Shown here piece after piece: positions 51,921 to 61,011 of a stretch of DNA of 64,000 nt. Each line of letters begins with the position of its first letter. The stretch's first letter is position 1. The translations under genes were made by a program, and so were the position numbers. The notes beneath the pieces are model-generated. The model saw nothing but the letters and a program-made list of their open reading frames with translations. It did no database searches and was not told the origin of the DNA. The stretch covers positions 1 to 64,000 of the forward strand of contig NVQL02000006.1 in NCBI GenBank assembly GCA_002400495.2, in the 5' to 3' direction. This DNA is from Alphaproteobacteria bacterium. GTDB taxonomy: Bacteria > Pseudomonadota > Alphaproteobacteria > Rhizobiales > OSC116.

Positions 51921-53570
51921 TTAATGCATCATTTCAGCGTTATTTGACGGCGACCAAAAGGTCAGCGCCGAATCTTGTTTGTTTATTGTCGCGAATTGAT
52001 TGGCTTTCGCGGTCATCCAATTGCTTTTCTGACCATTAGGCCATATTATTCTTATGTCAGCTAGTTTGGCCTCACCTAAACCAAAATGGTGTAGACCTAA
52101 GCTGCCACTGGCGTGACCTCCGCCAATGGTAATTTCTTTGCGTTGTATCTTATCATTAATGTGCAGTTCAATCCAAGCGCCAATGCTGTTTTTATTATAG
52201 TCTAAACGTCTTATGTCGAGGGCAATCCAATTGCCGATAACTTGGTCACTAGCCAGATTGCGCAGCACCCCTGGCACTTCATTTCTATTGACCTCAATAA
52301 TGTCGAGCAAGCCGTCGAGGTTTAAATCGACAATGGCTGCACCGCGCGTCAGGTTTATGGCATGCATGCCGGCTTTTTCGGCGGCTTCAAAAAATGTGCC
52401 GTCCCGCTTGCCCAACAGTAAGTTATTGGGGTCATGTTGAGCAAAATCGGGCATTTGATCAACATTGCCTTTGGCGATGAACAGATCGATCAAAGTGTCA
52501 TTGTTAAAATCGGCAAATTGTGCGTGCCAGGCGGTGGATAATAATGCACTGTCTTCGCTCCACGGTTTATGCGCGGTGATGCCCAATTTAAACGCCATAT
52601 TTTTATATTTAGGTTTTTCGCCTGCACCCGTGTTGAGGCGCAATTTATTGTCACCCATTGAGGTGAGAAAATAATCGGGATAACCATCGGCATTTACATC
52701 ATGGCTGGCAATGCCCATGCCCCAAATGTTGAGCTTTTTAAAGCCGTCATCTTTGGTGTATTCTGTGGTCGCTACATCTGGCGCTAACCGCCACAATTGC
52801 TCACGGCCATTTTTATTATATTGGCGGTCATTGCTGACCCGTAATGATTGGTTGCCTGAACGGTTCCAATCCGAAAATAACAGCGATAATGTGCAATAGG
52901 CTTTGAGGTTTTGTGGCTCAGCAAAGCCATCATCAGAATCGGCAGGGCGGAATAATTGATTGTCGCTGCAGGTGCCCCAAGGCGTGCCTTCGGCCTTGCG
53001 GTCAACATAATTGCCAATGGCAAGGGTCGGCCAGTTTTCGTCAGCTTCCCATGTTGCAGAAAATGCGGTTGACCATTCATCACCGCCATTAAAATTCCAC
53101 TGTTCGTTGGCGCGTTCAAATTGACATTCGCCTAAGCCTTTAAATAAGATGTTTTGACCCAAGCGCAACACCATTAAATCCATAATGCCATCGCTGTTAA
53201 TGTCAATCGGGTAGGTCGCCACCACTTTATCAAGGTTTAAATTTTGGGCTGTTCCGTTAGCAAAAGTTAGCGCGCCACCACGTTTAGATTGGTTGATGTA
53301 AAGCTGAGCTTTAGTTTGCCCGCCCGCAAAATATAAGTCGGGATAATGGTCATCATTACAATCAAATGCCGCGACACCGCCGCCAACAAAATAGTCCCAA
53401 TCACCAGTATATCGTGTGCGCAGGTTAGATGTGGCCTGATCATTTATCATAGAGGGGATGTAGATTCCGCTTTGCTCATCGATTAAAGGCGCGTTTTCAG
53501 CCGTGGCGGTCACCACGGTCAGAAACACTGTCCCTATCATCAATAATATACGCAAAATAAATCCCCTCAT
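51921..53570 (-). CDS. Secreted FG-GAP/VCBS repeat protein with ASPIC/UnbV C-terminal domain
   Basis: 549 residues with a signal peptide (MRGFILRILLMIGTVFLTVV...). Repeated Asp-rich calcium-binding loops typical of FG-GAP/VCBS blades follow: FDCNDDHYPDLYFAGG, DINSDGIMDLMVL, HDVNADGYPDYFLTSM, DFNNDTLIDLFIA and DLNLDGLLDIIEV, which would build a beta-propeller. The C-terminus (about 460-530) has GGGHASGSLGLHHFGLG and IRIIWPNG, as in ASPIC/UnbV (CRTAC1-like) proteins. It is exported to the periplasm or outside. It lies between xylA and xylF in the xylose run, which is unusual. A glycan- or xylan-binding role is inferred from context only. Confidence 0.85.
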   Translation of the reverse strand: MRGFILRILLMIGTVFLTVVTATAENAPLIDEQSGIYIPSMINDQATSNLRTRYTGDWDYFVGGGVAAFDCNDDHYPDLYFAGGQTKAQLYINQSKRGGALTFANGTAQNLNLDKVVATYPIDINSDGIMDLMVLRLGQNILFKGLGECQFERANEQWNFNGGDEWSTAFSATWEADENWPTLAIGNYVDRKAEGTPWGTCSDNQLFRPADSDDGFAEPQNLKAYCTLSLLFSDWNRSGNQSLRVSNDRQYNKNGREQLWRLAPDVATTEYTKDDGFKKLNIWGMGIASHDVNADGYPDYFLTSMGDNKLRLNTGAGEKPKYKNMAFKLGITAHKPWSEDSALLSTAWHAQFADFNNDTLIDLFIAKGNVDQMPDFAQHDPNNLLLGKRDGTFFEAAEKAGMHAINLTRGAAIVDLNLDGLLDIIEVNRNEVPGVLRNLASDQVIGNWIALDIRRLDYNKNSIGAWIELHINDKIQRKEITIGGGHASGSLGLHHFGLGEAKLADIRIIWPNGQKSNWMTAKANQFATINKQDSALTFWSPSNNAEMMH

Positions 53571-53595
53571 TTTTCATAGTTATATAAACCTGTAT

Positions 53596-54909
53596 CTATA
53601 CAAATCTATTCACCAGATTTTCATACCATTCCTGTTTGCCAGAACGCGGTTGCGGGTCAATTTGTTTTTCTTCGGCAATGTCAGCTAAATCGTCTAGTGA
53701 CAATTTACCAGCCAAAATTTTCTTACCCAAATCGCCATCCCAGCCTGCATAACGGTCGTCAATTGCACCTTGCATGCTGCCATCTTCAAGCATAGCAGAG
53801 GCGTTTAATAAAGCGCGTGCACAAACATCCATACCACCAATATGGCCGTGGAATAGATCCACTGGATCAAGCGATTGACGCCTTACTTTGGCATCAAAGT
53901 TAATGCCGCCTGTGCCCAAACCACCGTTTTTAAGAATGGCATACATGGCCAATGTGGTGTCTGGTACATTGTTAGGGAATTGGTCAGTGTCCCAGCCAGA
54001 TTGCATGTCGCCTCTATTCATATCGATAGAACCAAGCAAGCCATTACTAGCGGCATAAGTGATCTCATGCTCAAAACTATGGCCTGCCAAAGTGGCATGG
54101 TTGGCTTCGAGGTTGAGTTTTACCTCGTTTTCAAGCCCATGTTGTTGCAAGAAGGCATGCACGCTTTGGGCGTCATAATCATATTGATGTTTTGTAGGTT
54201 CTTGCGGTTTTGGCTCAATAAGAATTGCGCCTTTAAAGCCGATTTTATGTTTATGCTCAACCACCATGTTCAAGAAACGACCCATTTGAGCGTTTTCTTT
54301 GCTCCAGTCGGTGTTCAGCAAAGTTTCATAACCTTCTCGGCCACCCCAAAGCACATAATTTTCGCCACCCAATTTTTGGGTTAGGTTAAACACTTGGCGC
54401 ACTTGGGCCGCGCAATAAGTCACTACATCTGGATCAGGGTTAGAGGCTGCGCCTGACATGTAACGTCTGTGGCTAAACATGTTAGCCGTGCCCCATAGCA
54501 ATTTAACGCCAGTTTCTTCCTGTTTGGCCAACAATTTGTCACCCAAATAATCAAGGTTTTTCATGGTTTCGGCCAATGTGTCACCTTCGGGCGAAACATC
54601 ACGGTCATGGAAGCAATAATAAGGCGTGCCTAATTTGGTGAAAAATTCAAACGCCACTTCAAGCTTAAGCTCAGCTTCCTGCATTGGGTCGCCGCCTGCC
54701 ATCCACGGGCGCATTAAAGTTTGACCACCAAATGGGTCACCACCTGGCCATGAAAATGTATGCCAATAAGCCGCAGCAAAGCGCAAATGCTCAGCCATAG
54801 TTTTGCCCATTACAATTTGATCTGGGTTATAATATTTGAAAGACAGGTCATTTGTACTGTCCTTACCTTCATATTTAATTTTGCTCACGCCTTCAAAATA
54901 TTCAGCCAT
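53596..54909 (-). CDS. xylA: Xylose isomerase
   Basis: Converts D-xylose to D-xylulose. Class II enzyme of 437 residues, in the expected range. His101 and Asp104 are in [46 protein letters not shown] and [18 protein letters not shown] hold the metal-binding Glu, Asp and His residues. [20 protein letters not shown] is also conserved. It is the second gene of the run, 36 bp after xylB, and its product feeds XylB. All key residues are present. Confidence 0.97.
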   Translation of the reverse strand: MAEYFEGVSKIKYEGKDSTNDLSFKYYNPDQIVMGKTMAEHLRFAAAYWHTFSWPGGDPFGGQTLMRPWMAGGDPMQEAELKLEVAFEFFTKLGTPYYCFHDRDVSPEGDTLAETMKNLDYLGDKLLAKQEETGVKLLWGTANMFSHRRYMSGAASNPDPDVVTYCAAQVRQVFNLTQKLGGENYVLWGGREGYETLLNTDWSKENAQMGRFLNMVVEHKHKIGFKGAILIEPKPQEPTKHQYDYDAQSVHAFLQQHGLENEVKLNLEANHATLAGHSFEHEITYAASNGLLGSIDMNRGDMQSGWDTDQFPNNVPDTTLAMYAILKNGGLGTGGINFDAKVRRQSLDPVDLFHGHIGGMDVCARALLNASAMLEDGSMQGAIDDRYAGWDGDLGKKILAGKLSLDDLADIAEEKQIDPQPRSGKQEWYENLVNRFV

Positions 54910-54945
54910 TTTTAGTTTCCTCGGTTTTTTTATCGTAAATTCAGT

Positions 54946-56412
54946 CTATTTCGCGAATTCAGGTTTTAGTAAAGTGTATAATCTTCTATAGCGCTCAAGC
55001 CGTTCTTGATAATAGGGCTTGGCATCGGCACTTGGGGTCGCCACATTTTTAACGGGTGGTGCGGTGCAAATGTCGGCCGCGTTTTCACCAGTTACTGCTA
55101 ACCTTGCTAAACGCGCACCGCCATAAGCGGGGCCAACCTCGCCACCTTCATGATAGGTCAAGGGATAACCTAAAACATCGGCGAGCATCTGCCCCCAAAA
55201 CTCACTACGTGAGCCACCTCCAATAACCGAGACTTGCTCGATTGAAGCTCCTGCGCTTAACATACTGTCCAAGCCATCGGCAAAACAGAATGACACGCCT
55301 TCAAGCACCGCACGACCCAGCGCAGCGCGGTCAGTATCTGGCGTTAAGCCAAAAAACACGCCCATCGCATTGGGGTCATTATGCGGCGTTCTTTCGCCAC
55401 TTAAATACGGCAAAAATATTAGTTTGCTGTTTTCATTCACAGGCGCAGCTTCAATCTCAGCAATCAAATCGCCTTCACTTTTAGCCCCAGTCAATTTAGT
55501 CACCCACGTCAAACAACTCGCGGCATTGAGCATCACACTCATCTGATGCCAAACATTAGGTATGGCATGACAAAAAGAATGCACAGCCGCATCAGGATTA
55601 GGTGAATATTTATCGTTACAAAGGAAAATCACACCAGATGTGCCTAATGATAAAAACGCACGACCAGCCTCAACCACACCAATGCCAATGGCACCGCCAG
55701 CATTATCGCCCGCGCCACCTGCCAAAACCACGCCTTTGGGCATGCCAAATTTAGCGGCTAGATCATCAGTTAATATACCTGCTGGGTCAGAACCTTCAAC
55801 AAGCCTTGGCATTTGGGCTTTGCTCAAGCCCGTCGCGGCGAGTAATTTCTCAGACCAATCACGTGCGCCCGTGTCCAACCATAATGTACCTGCGGCATCT
55901 GACATTTCGGCAATATATTCACCAGTTAGCAAATAACGAATGTAATCTTTCGGCAACAATACCATCGCCACTTTGGCAAAAATCTCAGGCTCATTTTTAG
56001 CCACCCATAAAAGCTTAGGTGCGGTAAAACCAGGGAAGGCAATGTTGCCAGAAATGCTGCGTAAATCAGGTTCTTTGGCTTCTAACTCGGCGCATTCAGC
56101 AGCGCTTCTGCCATCATTCCACAAAATAGCAGGGCGCAAAACATCGCCATTGTCATCCAATAAAGTCGCGCCATGCATTTGGCCTGCGAGCCCCATCGCT
56201 TTCACTTGCGCCATTTCAGCAGGGTTAGATTTAGCCAATTGTGCCAGCGTGTCACAAGTTGCAGCCCACCAATCAGCAGGGTTTTGCTCTGACCATAATG
56301 GGTGCGGGCGGTTAATCTCTAGGCTTGAGTCGGCTTGGGCGATGATGTTTTGATCCTCATCGACTAAAACCGTCTTAATGCCAGACGTGCCAATGTCTAA
56401 TCCTAAATACAT
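54946..56412 (-). CDS. xylB: Xylulokinase
   Basis: FGGY-family kinase that phosphorylates D-xylulose to xylulose-5-phosphate. MYLGLDIGTSGIKTVLVDE is the N-terminal phosphate loop, GLAGQMHGATLLDDNG and ILWNDGRSAAE are XylB-specific, AGGAGDNAGGAIGIGV and FLSLGTSGVIFLC form the ATP site, and IGGGSRSEFWGQMLADVL is the C-terminal adenine-binding stretch. 488 residues is typical. It is the first gene of the leftward xylose run, with its start about 207 bp from the divergent regulator. Confidence 0.96.
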   Translation of the reverse strand: MYLGLDIGTSGIKTVLVDEDQNIIAQADSSLEINRPHPLWSEQNPADWWAATCDTLAQLAKSNPAEMAQVKAMGLAGQMHGATLLDDNGDVLRPAILWNDGRSAAECAELEAKEPDLRSISGNIAFPGFTAPKLLWVAKNEPEIFAKVAMVLLPKDYIRYLLTGEYIAEMSDAAGTLWLDTGARDWSEKLLAATGLSKAQMPRLVEGSDPAGILTDDLAAKFGMPKGVVLAGGAGDNAGGAIGIGVVEAGRAFLSLGTSGVIFLCNDKYSPNPDAAVHSFCHAIPNVWHQMSVMLNAASCLTWVTKLTGAKSEGDLIAEIEAAPVNENSKLIFLPYLSGERTPHNDPNAMGVFFGLTPDTDRAALGRAVLEGVSFCFADGLDSMLSAGASIEQVSVIGGGSRSEFWGQMLADVLGYPLTYHEGGEVGPAYGGARLARLAVTGENAADICTAPPVKNVATPSADAKPYYQERLERYRRLYTLLKPEFAK

Positions 56413-56619
56413 GATGTTTCCCTATTTATTTTTTTGAGGCATTTTTGATGGGTTTTACCTCAAAAGTCAAATCAAATCGTACTCACCATTATTTCCTAAA
56501 ACTAAATGTGTATATCGCTGTATATCTATAAAAACCGCTTATATGGCCAATTTGGTGATAATTTCATTTACACTCATATATATAAATGTCATCATAATGA
56601 TGGGTTTATTCATTGAGTT
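56413..56619. promoter_or_regulatory. Divergent control region of the xylose regulon
   Basis: 207 bp between xylB and the LacI-type regulator. Visible pieces: a direct repeat GTATATC-GCT-GTATATC (56510-56526) with a 10-bp period, and a loose inverted repeat CATTTA...TAAATG (56565-56588). Either could bind the regulator. AT-rich stretches that could hold -10 elements lie on both sides. No operator can be named by eye. Confidence 0.45.
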
Positions 56620-57666
56620 ATGAGGTGTTTTTTGTCAAAAGTGTGGGCAAAACAATCAGATATAGTGCGTGAGGCTGGGGTTAGCTTGGCAACGGTGGAT
56701 CGGGTGCTGAATGGCCGTAGTGGTGTCAATGTGCAAACCGCCAAAAAAGTCTGGGAAGCGATTGATCAGTTGCAAGGTCAAGACGTTCGCACCCAAAAAA
56801 CCGGGCAGAAACCATTAAAATTAGATGTGATTTTGCCCGATGGCTCAGGCAGTTTTTTAAACATGTTGGCCGAGCGGATCGAAGTATTGGGCGAAACTTT
56901 AAAGCGAGATGGCATCACAGTGCGTAGCCACCGAGTGGCAAGCTTTGCGCCGCAAAAATTGGCTGAGAAATTACGCGAAATTGGCACAACTGATACCGAT
57001 GGCATCGCCGTGATGCCACTTGAAGACCCGTTTGTGCGCGAGGCGGTGAATAGCCTATGTGACAAAGGCATACCGATTGTGACATTGGTTTCAAGCCTTT
57101 CGACTTCGCGCATTGTCGGGCATGTCGGCCCCAATAACCGCGCGGCGGGGCGCACCGCCGCGCATTTAGTTGCGCTCAACCTGCAAGGCAAAACAGGCAC
57201 AGTCGGGCTGTTTAAAGGCAGTCATAGTCTGATATATTCTGACCATCAAGAGCGCGAATTGGGTTTTGTCAGTGCGTTGCACGAATATGCACCCAATCTA
57301 AAAGTATCGAGCCACTGGGAAATCCAAAATGATCACGAAGAGGCCTATAAACACACATGCGAACTGATTGCCAATGACAAAGACGTGCTGGCAATTTACA
57401 GCGTGGGCAGTGGGCTGCGCGGCATTGGCCAAGCGTTAATTGACAGTAAAAGACAACATGACATCGTCTGTGTCGGGCATGACCTGACCGATTATTCACG
57501 TGAATTACTGCTTAATGGCACAGTCAACGCGGTGATTGATCAAGATGTTGATCAAGAGGCGGTAAATACTTTGCAATTTTTAATTCTGCAACATAGAGGC
57601 AGCGAAAATACCCGTGCGCCAGTTGATATAAAAACCGATATATATTTACGAGATAATTTACCTTGA
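56620..57666 (+). CDS. LacI-family transcriptional regulator, likely controls the xylose genes
   Basis: N-terminal LacI-type helix-turn-helix QSDIVREAGVSLATVDRVLNGR, then a periplasmic-binding-like sensor domain (LDVILPDGSGSFLNMLAERI..., IVGHVGPNNRAAGRTAAHLV, LAIYSVGSGLRGIGQAL, CVGHDLTDYSRELL). Length (348) fits. It diverges from xylB and is followed by galM after 4 bp. Repression released by xylose or a related sugar is the likely mode. The ATG at 56620 is used here. A TTG at 56632 with GAGGTG ahead gives a start closer to the family's and may be the true one. The name xylR is avoided because specificity is unproven. Confidence 0.9.
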   Translation: MRCFLSKVWAKQSDIVREAGVSLATVDRVLNGRSGVNVQTAKKVWEAIDQLQGQDVRTQKTGQKPLKLDVILPDGSGSFLNMLAERIEVLGETLKRDGITVRSHRVASFAPQKLAEKLREIGTTDTDGIAVMPLEDPFVREAVNSLCDKGIPIVTLVSSLSTSRIVGHVGPNNRAAGRTAAHLVALNLQGKTGTVGLFKGSHSLIYSDHQERELGFVSALHEYAPNLKVSSHWEIQNDHEEAYKHTCELIANDKDVLAIYSVGSGLRGIGQALIDSKRQHDIVCVGHDLTDYSRELLLNGTVNAVIDQDVDQEAVNTLQFLILQHRGSENTRAPVDIKTDIYLRDNLP

Positions 57667-57676
57667 AGGAATGGCA

Positions 57677-58756
57677 ATGGCGGTGAGCATTGAGGCCAGA
57701 GATTTTGGCACGTCAAAAGACGGCAAACAAGTCGATTATTTTACCTTAGATAATGGCAATGGCTGCGTGATTGGCTTGTGCGGCTATGGCGCAACGATAA
57801 GCAGTGTGCGCTATGCCGATCGCGACGGAAAAATTGATGAGGTGAATTTTGGGTTTGATGATTTAGCTAGCTATGAGGCACACACATCAAGCATGGGGGT
57901 GACGGTCGGTCGTTACGCCAACCGCATTCGAAATGCCCAATTTACTTTGAATGGTGAAGTGGTAAGACTGGATGTCACCAATGAAGCTGGTCATAGCGCC
58001 CATGGCGGGTCAAAAGGCTTTGGTAAACAAGTGTTTAGCGGCGAAATTATTGAAACAAACCAAGGTAAAGGCGTTAAATTTACCTATATCAGCGCCGATG
58101 GCGAGGGCGGTTACCCGGGTGAATTGACCTTGAACGTGACCTATTATCTAAGTGATGACGGGGTGTTGCGTTATGAATATGACGCGGTTTCAACCAAAGA
58201 TACTTTTATCAATATCACCAATCACGCTTATTTTAACTTAGATGGCATAAAGGCCGATGGCAGCACTAATGTCGCTGAACACGAGATTCAGCTGAATAGC
58301 GGTTTTATCACGCCGCTGGATTCTGATAGTGTTTGCACGGGCGAAGTGAAACCCGTGGATGGCACAGCGTTTGATTTGCGTGAACAGGTGCGGATTGGCG
58401 CGGGGCTAGATAACCCTCATGAGTTGATGATTGCGACCAATGGCGGCTATGACATTAGTTATATTTTAGGTGCTGATGATGGGCGGATGAAAGATGGCGC
58501 TTATGTCTATAGCGCGAAATCTGGCCGTGCGATGCGGGTTAAAACCACCCAACCATGTTTGCAGTTTTACACCAATGCCAATTTGCGCGAGACCTTGCTG
58601 CGTGATGGCAAAAAAGTCAATAAAATGGCAGGCTTTTGCCTAGAGGCGCAAGATTACCCGAACGGGCCAAACGTCGCGCATTTCCCAACTGAGCCGTTGC
58701 GCGCAGGGCAAAAATATCTGCAAGTGATTGAATATATTTTTACGACCGAAGCGTAA
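57677..58756 (+). CDS. galM: Aldose 1-epimerase
   Basis: Mutarotase that speeds interconversion of alpha and beta sugar anomers; in this operon it may supply the xylose anomer used by XylA. FTLDNGNGCVIGLCGYGATI near the start, GVTVGRYANRIRNAQF, NEAGHSAHGGSKGFGKQVF and ITNHAYFNLDG hold the conserved His and Arg residues, and LQFYTNANL and GFCLEAQDYPNGPN the C-terminal Glu region. The ATG at 57677 is preferred to 57671 because GAAGGA then has a six-base spacer. Its stop overlaps the next start by one base. Confidence 0.93.
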   Translation: MAVSIEARDFGTSKDGKQVDYFTLDNGNGCVIGLCGYGATISSVRYADRDGKIDEVNFGFDDLASYEAHTSSMGVTVGRYANRIRNAQFTLNGEVVRLDVTNEAGHSAHGGSKGFGKQVFSGEIIETNQGKGVKFTYISADGEGGYPGELTLNVTYYLSDDGVLRYEYDAVSTKDTFINITNHAYFNLDGIKADGSTNVAEHEIQLNSGFITPLDSDSVCTGEVKPVDGTAFDLREQVRIGAGLDNPHELMIATNGGYDISYILGADDGRMKDGAYVYSAKSGRAMRVKTTQPCLQFYTNANLRETLLRDGKKVNKMAGFCLEAQDYPNGPNVAHFPTEPLRAGQKYLQVIEYIFTTEA

Positions 58757-59445
58757 TGGCTAAGCTTGTCCTCATTCCTGGTTTGGTGTCTGATCATCAC
58801 ATTTGGCGGCATGCGGTTAAGGCACTGGCGGCTTATCACCCGATCATTGCTGATGTCAGCCAAACCACGTCAATTGCCGACATTGCGACACAAATATTGG
58901 GCGAAAATGATGGTCAATTATACATTGCAGGCCACTCAATGGGCGGCATCATTGCGGTCGAAATTTACCGCCAAGCCCCAGAGCGGATAGAAAAGCTTGC
59001 CCTGCTCAATAGCAGCATGATGCCGCAAATGGATGGCGAGGCAGAATATCGTCAAAGCATGATTGATATGGTCAATGAGGGCGGCATTGAGGCACTGGCA
59101 AAAAACTGGTTGCCACGCTTGGTGCATCAAAGCCGCCATGATGATGCTGATTTCATGGCAGAAATTGCCAGTTCAATAATGGCAGCAAATGCCAAAATAC
59201 ATGAAAAACAGAATAATGCCTTGCTGGGTCGCCCAGATGGCTATCTAACCATCGAAAAAATAACTTGCCCGACATTGGTGCTAGCAGCACGGCAAGATAA
59301 ATTATGCCGCGTCACTGAAAATGAAGATATTGCCAGCAAAATCAACGGCTCACAATTGGTGATCGTCGAAGATTGCGCCCATTTCGCGCCGTTGGAGCGT
59401 CCTGACACGGTTAATCAGGCGCTTAAAAATTGGCTGAATACGTAA
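58756..59445 (+). CDS. Alpha/beta hydrolase
   Basis: Small alpha/beta hydrolase, 229 residues. VLIPGLVSDHHIWRHAV is the oxyanion-hole strand, IAGHSMGGIIAVEI the nucleophile elbow (Ser61), LVLAARQDKLCRV carries the acid, and VEDCAHFAPLERPDTVN the catalytic His. No signal peptide. It overlaps galM by one base (TAATG), so it is expressed with the xylose regulator genes. An esterase that removes acyl groups from xylo-oligosaccharides, or a lactonase, would fit, but the substrate is unknown. Confidence 0.88.
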   Translation: MAKLVLIPGLVSDHHIWRHAVKALAAYHPIIADVSQTTSIADIATQILGENDGQLYIAGHSMGGIIAVEIYRQAPERIEKLALLNSSMMPQMDGEAEYRQSMIDMVNEGGIEALAKNWLPRLVHQSRHDDADFMAEIASSIMAANAKIHEKQNNALLGRPDGYLTIEKITCPTLVLAARQDKLCRVTENEDIASKINGSQLVIVEDCAHFAPLERPDTVNQALKNWLNT

Positions 59446-59507
59446 ATTCATAACTTAATTTGCAAATAGTTCTTATTATCTATATAAAGAATGTATGGAG
59501 ATAGGTT

Positions 59508-59729
59508 ATGCAAATATTAAAAAAATCAGCCAAATTTATATTGGTATATTTGGTTCTTAAATGGTTGTTCATTGGCGTGGTTGGTTGGCAGATTAGCCGA
59601 ACCCTATGGTGGCAAAATTATTATGCAAATGATTTTGTCTGGTGGCATGGTTTATTTGTGCCCGCGACCATTATATCAATTTTTCTGCTGATAAAATTTA
59701 TCAAATCTCGCGTTCAAAACACCAAATAG
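59508..59729 (+). CDS. Small two-pass membrane protein, unknown function
   Basis: 73 residues with two hydrophobic segments (about 8-28 and 47-66) and an aromatic loop rich in Trp (TLWWQNYYANDFVWWHG). GGAGATAGGTT precedes the ATG, a good ribosome-binding site. No family recognised. It lies 62 bp after the alpha/beta hydrolase and may belong to the same transcript, but no link to xylose is visible. Confidence 0.6.
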   Translation: MQILKKSAKFILVYLVLKWLFIGVVGWQISRTLWWQNYYANDFVWWHGLFVPATIISIFLLIKFIKSRVQNTK

Positions 59730-59744
59730 CCTACGCTAAACAGT

Positions 59745-60929
59745 CTAATTATTTAAACTTGGCTTCAATTTCAACCATAGTGTAAAGACAATGGCAAACC
59801 CCATAAGCGGCAAAACCATAATGGCGATGCTTGCCCAGCCCAGATTTGCAATAACTACCCCTGCAAGCAATGATGCAAAGGTTGAGCTAAGCGCAATTAA
59901 CGTGTCGTTTATGCCTTGTATTTTACCACGCTCAGCGACTGTGAGTGATTTCTGCAACAAACTAGAGCCACCAATAAACCCAAAATTCCAACCCACGCCC
60001 AGCAAAATTAAGGCTAGGTAAAAACCCAACAACTCAATATTATACAAAGCGCATACAGTGCCTATCGCAATCAATAGCATACCCGTAATGATGATGCTGG
60101 CTTCGCCAAATTTTTGTATCAACCACCCGGTAAAAAAGCTTGGCGCAAACATGGCAATTAAGTGCCAATTTATCACGCTCGCCGCATGGTTTTCGGTATG
60201 CCCCATGCCCAACATTGCCAAGGGGGTTGGCACCATCATAATTGTCATCGCGGTGGCGGCAACTGCGGCGGCAATAATGGCGGTGGCGACGGGTAGGCGG
60301 GTGATTGTTTTAAATATACTTATTTTGTCATTCTGACCATCTTGTTGGGTTTTAGTTGCAGGTTTCTCAGTGGTTAAGCGTAGCGCCAAAACAGGCAGAC
60401 AGCCGATGATTCCCAACGCCGATATGGCTAAATATGCGCCTGCGAGTGGCGCGCTGCTGAGGCTGTCTTTGGTGAGGCTAAAAATTTCTGCCGCGACAAA
60501 TGTTGCGACCAAACCAGATGTCAAAGTGAGTGACATGGCGGTTGGCTTGTATTTTTCGGTTACCGCTTCGGCAGCGGCAAAGCGCATATATCCGAAGCAA
60601 ATGATGCCCGCACCCAAGCAAAAATGCCCGATATTCAATATAATAAAGCTTTTTTCCAACAAGGCCAAAGCGCCAAAAATACCGCCCAAAATTATCAAAC
60701 CACAGCCCACTAAAAAGCCATTACGCCGCCCATATTTGCTCATAAAAATAGATATCGGGGTGGCAATCAACACGCCTGCAAATATTTGAATTGAGGGCGC
60801 TAAGGTGGCAAGGCTTTCATATGGCGCTAATTTTATGCCCGCCAATCCGCCCAATAAAATAAGCATAGGCATTGGCGCACCTAAAATAATGCCACTAAGT
60901 ATGAGGAGGATAAAATTTCGGTTGAACAT
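59745..60929 (-). CDS. MFS transporter
   Basis: Major facilitator protein of 394 residues with twelve hydrophobic segments and a central cytoplasmic loop (TTEKPATKTQQDGQNDK). A motif A-like stretch MSKYGRRNGFLVG lies between TM2 and TM3, and VGWNFGFIGGSSLL in the C-terminal half resembles YfcJ-like efflux members. It diverges from the GlxA-type regulator with an 82-bp gap, so that regulator may control it. Substrate unknown. Confidence 0.88.
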   Translation of the reverse strand: MFNRNFILLILSGIILGAPMPMLILLGGLAGIKLAPYESLATLAPSIQIFAGVLIATPISIFMSKYGRRNGFLVGCGLIILGGIFGALALLEKSFIILNIGHFCLGAGIICFGYMRFAAAEAVTEKYKPTAMSLTLTSGLVATFVAAEIFSLTKDSLSSAPLAGAYLAISALGIIGCLPVLALRLTTEKPATKTQQDGQNDKISIFKTITRLPVATAIIAAAVAATAMTIMMVPTPLAMLGMGHTENHAASVINWHLIAMFAPSFFTGWLIQKFGEASIIITGMLLIAIGTVCALYNIELLGFYLALILLGVGWNFGFIGGSSLLQKSLTVAERGKIQGINDTLIALSSTFASLLAGVVIANLGWASIAIMVLPLMGFAIVFTLWLKLKPSLNN

Positions 60930-60953
60930 GGCGCGGCTTTCATAAAAATAGGT

Positions 60954-60981
60954 TTGACATTTGCTTTATAGCGGGTATTTT
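60954..60981 (+). promoter_or_regulatory. Sigma-70-like promoter for the GlxA-type regulator
   Basis: TTGACA (60954-60959), 16-base spacer, TATTTT (60976-60981), about 30 bases ahead of the ATG at 61012. The -35 is perfect and the -10 is fair. Whether the divergent MFS gene shares this region was not resolved. Confidence 0.5.
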
Positions 60982-61011
60982 TATGTCTTAATTGACAAAT
61001 GAGTATCAAAA

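Noticed and set aside
53875-54384. Long frame (169 codons) antisense to xylA
   Set aside because: Xylose isomerase on the other strand has all catalytic residues; the antisense frame is a shadow of its codon use.
56778-57200. Frame of 140 codons antisense to the LacI-type regulator
   Set aside because: Regulator motifs on the + strand are clear; the opposite frame has no match.
60370-60789. Frame of 139 codons antisense to the MFS transporter
   Set aside because: It is a by-product of hydrophobic codons read backwards; no start signal or family.
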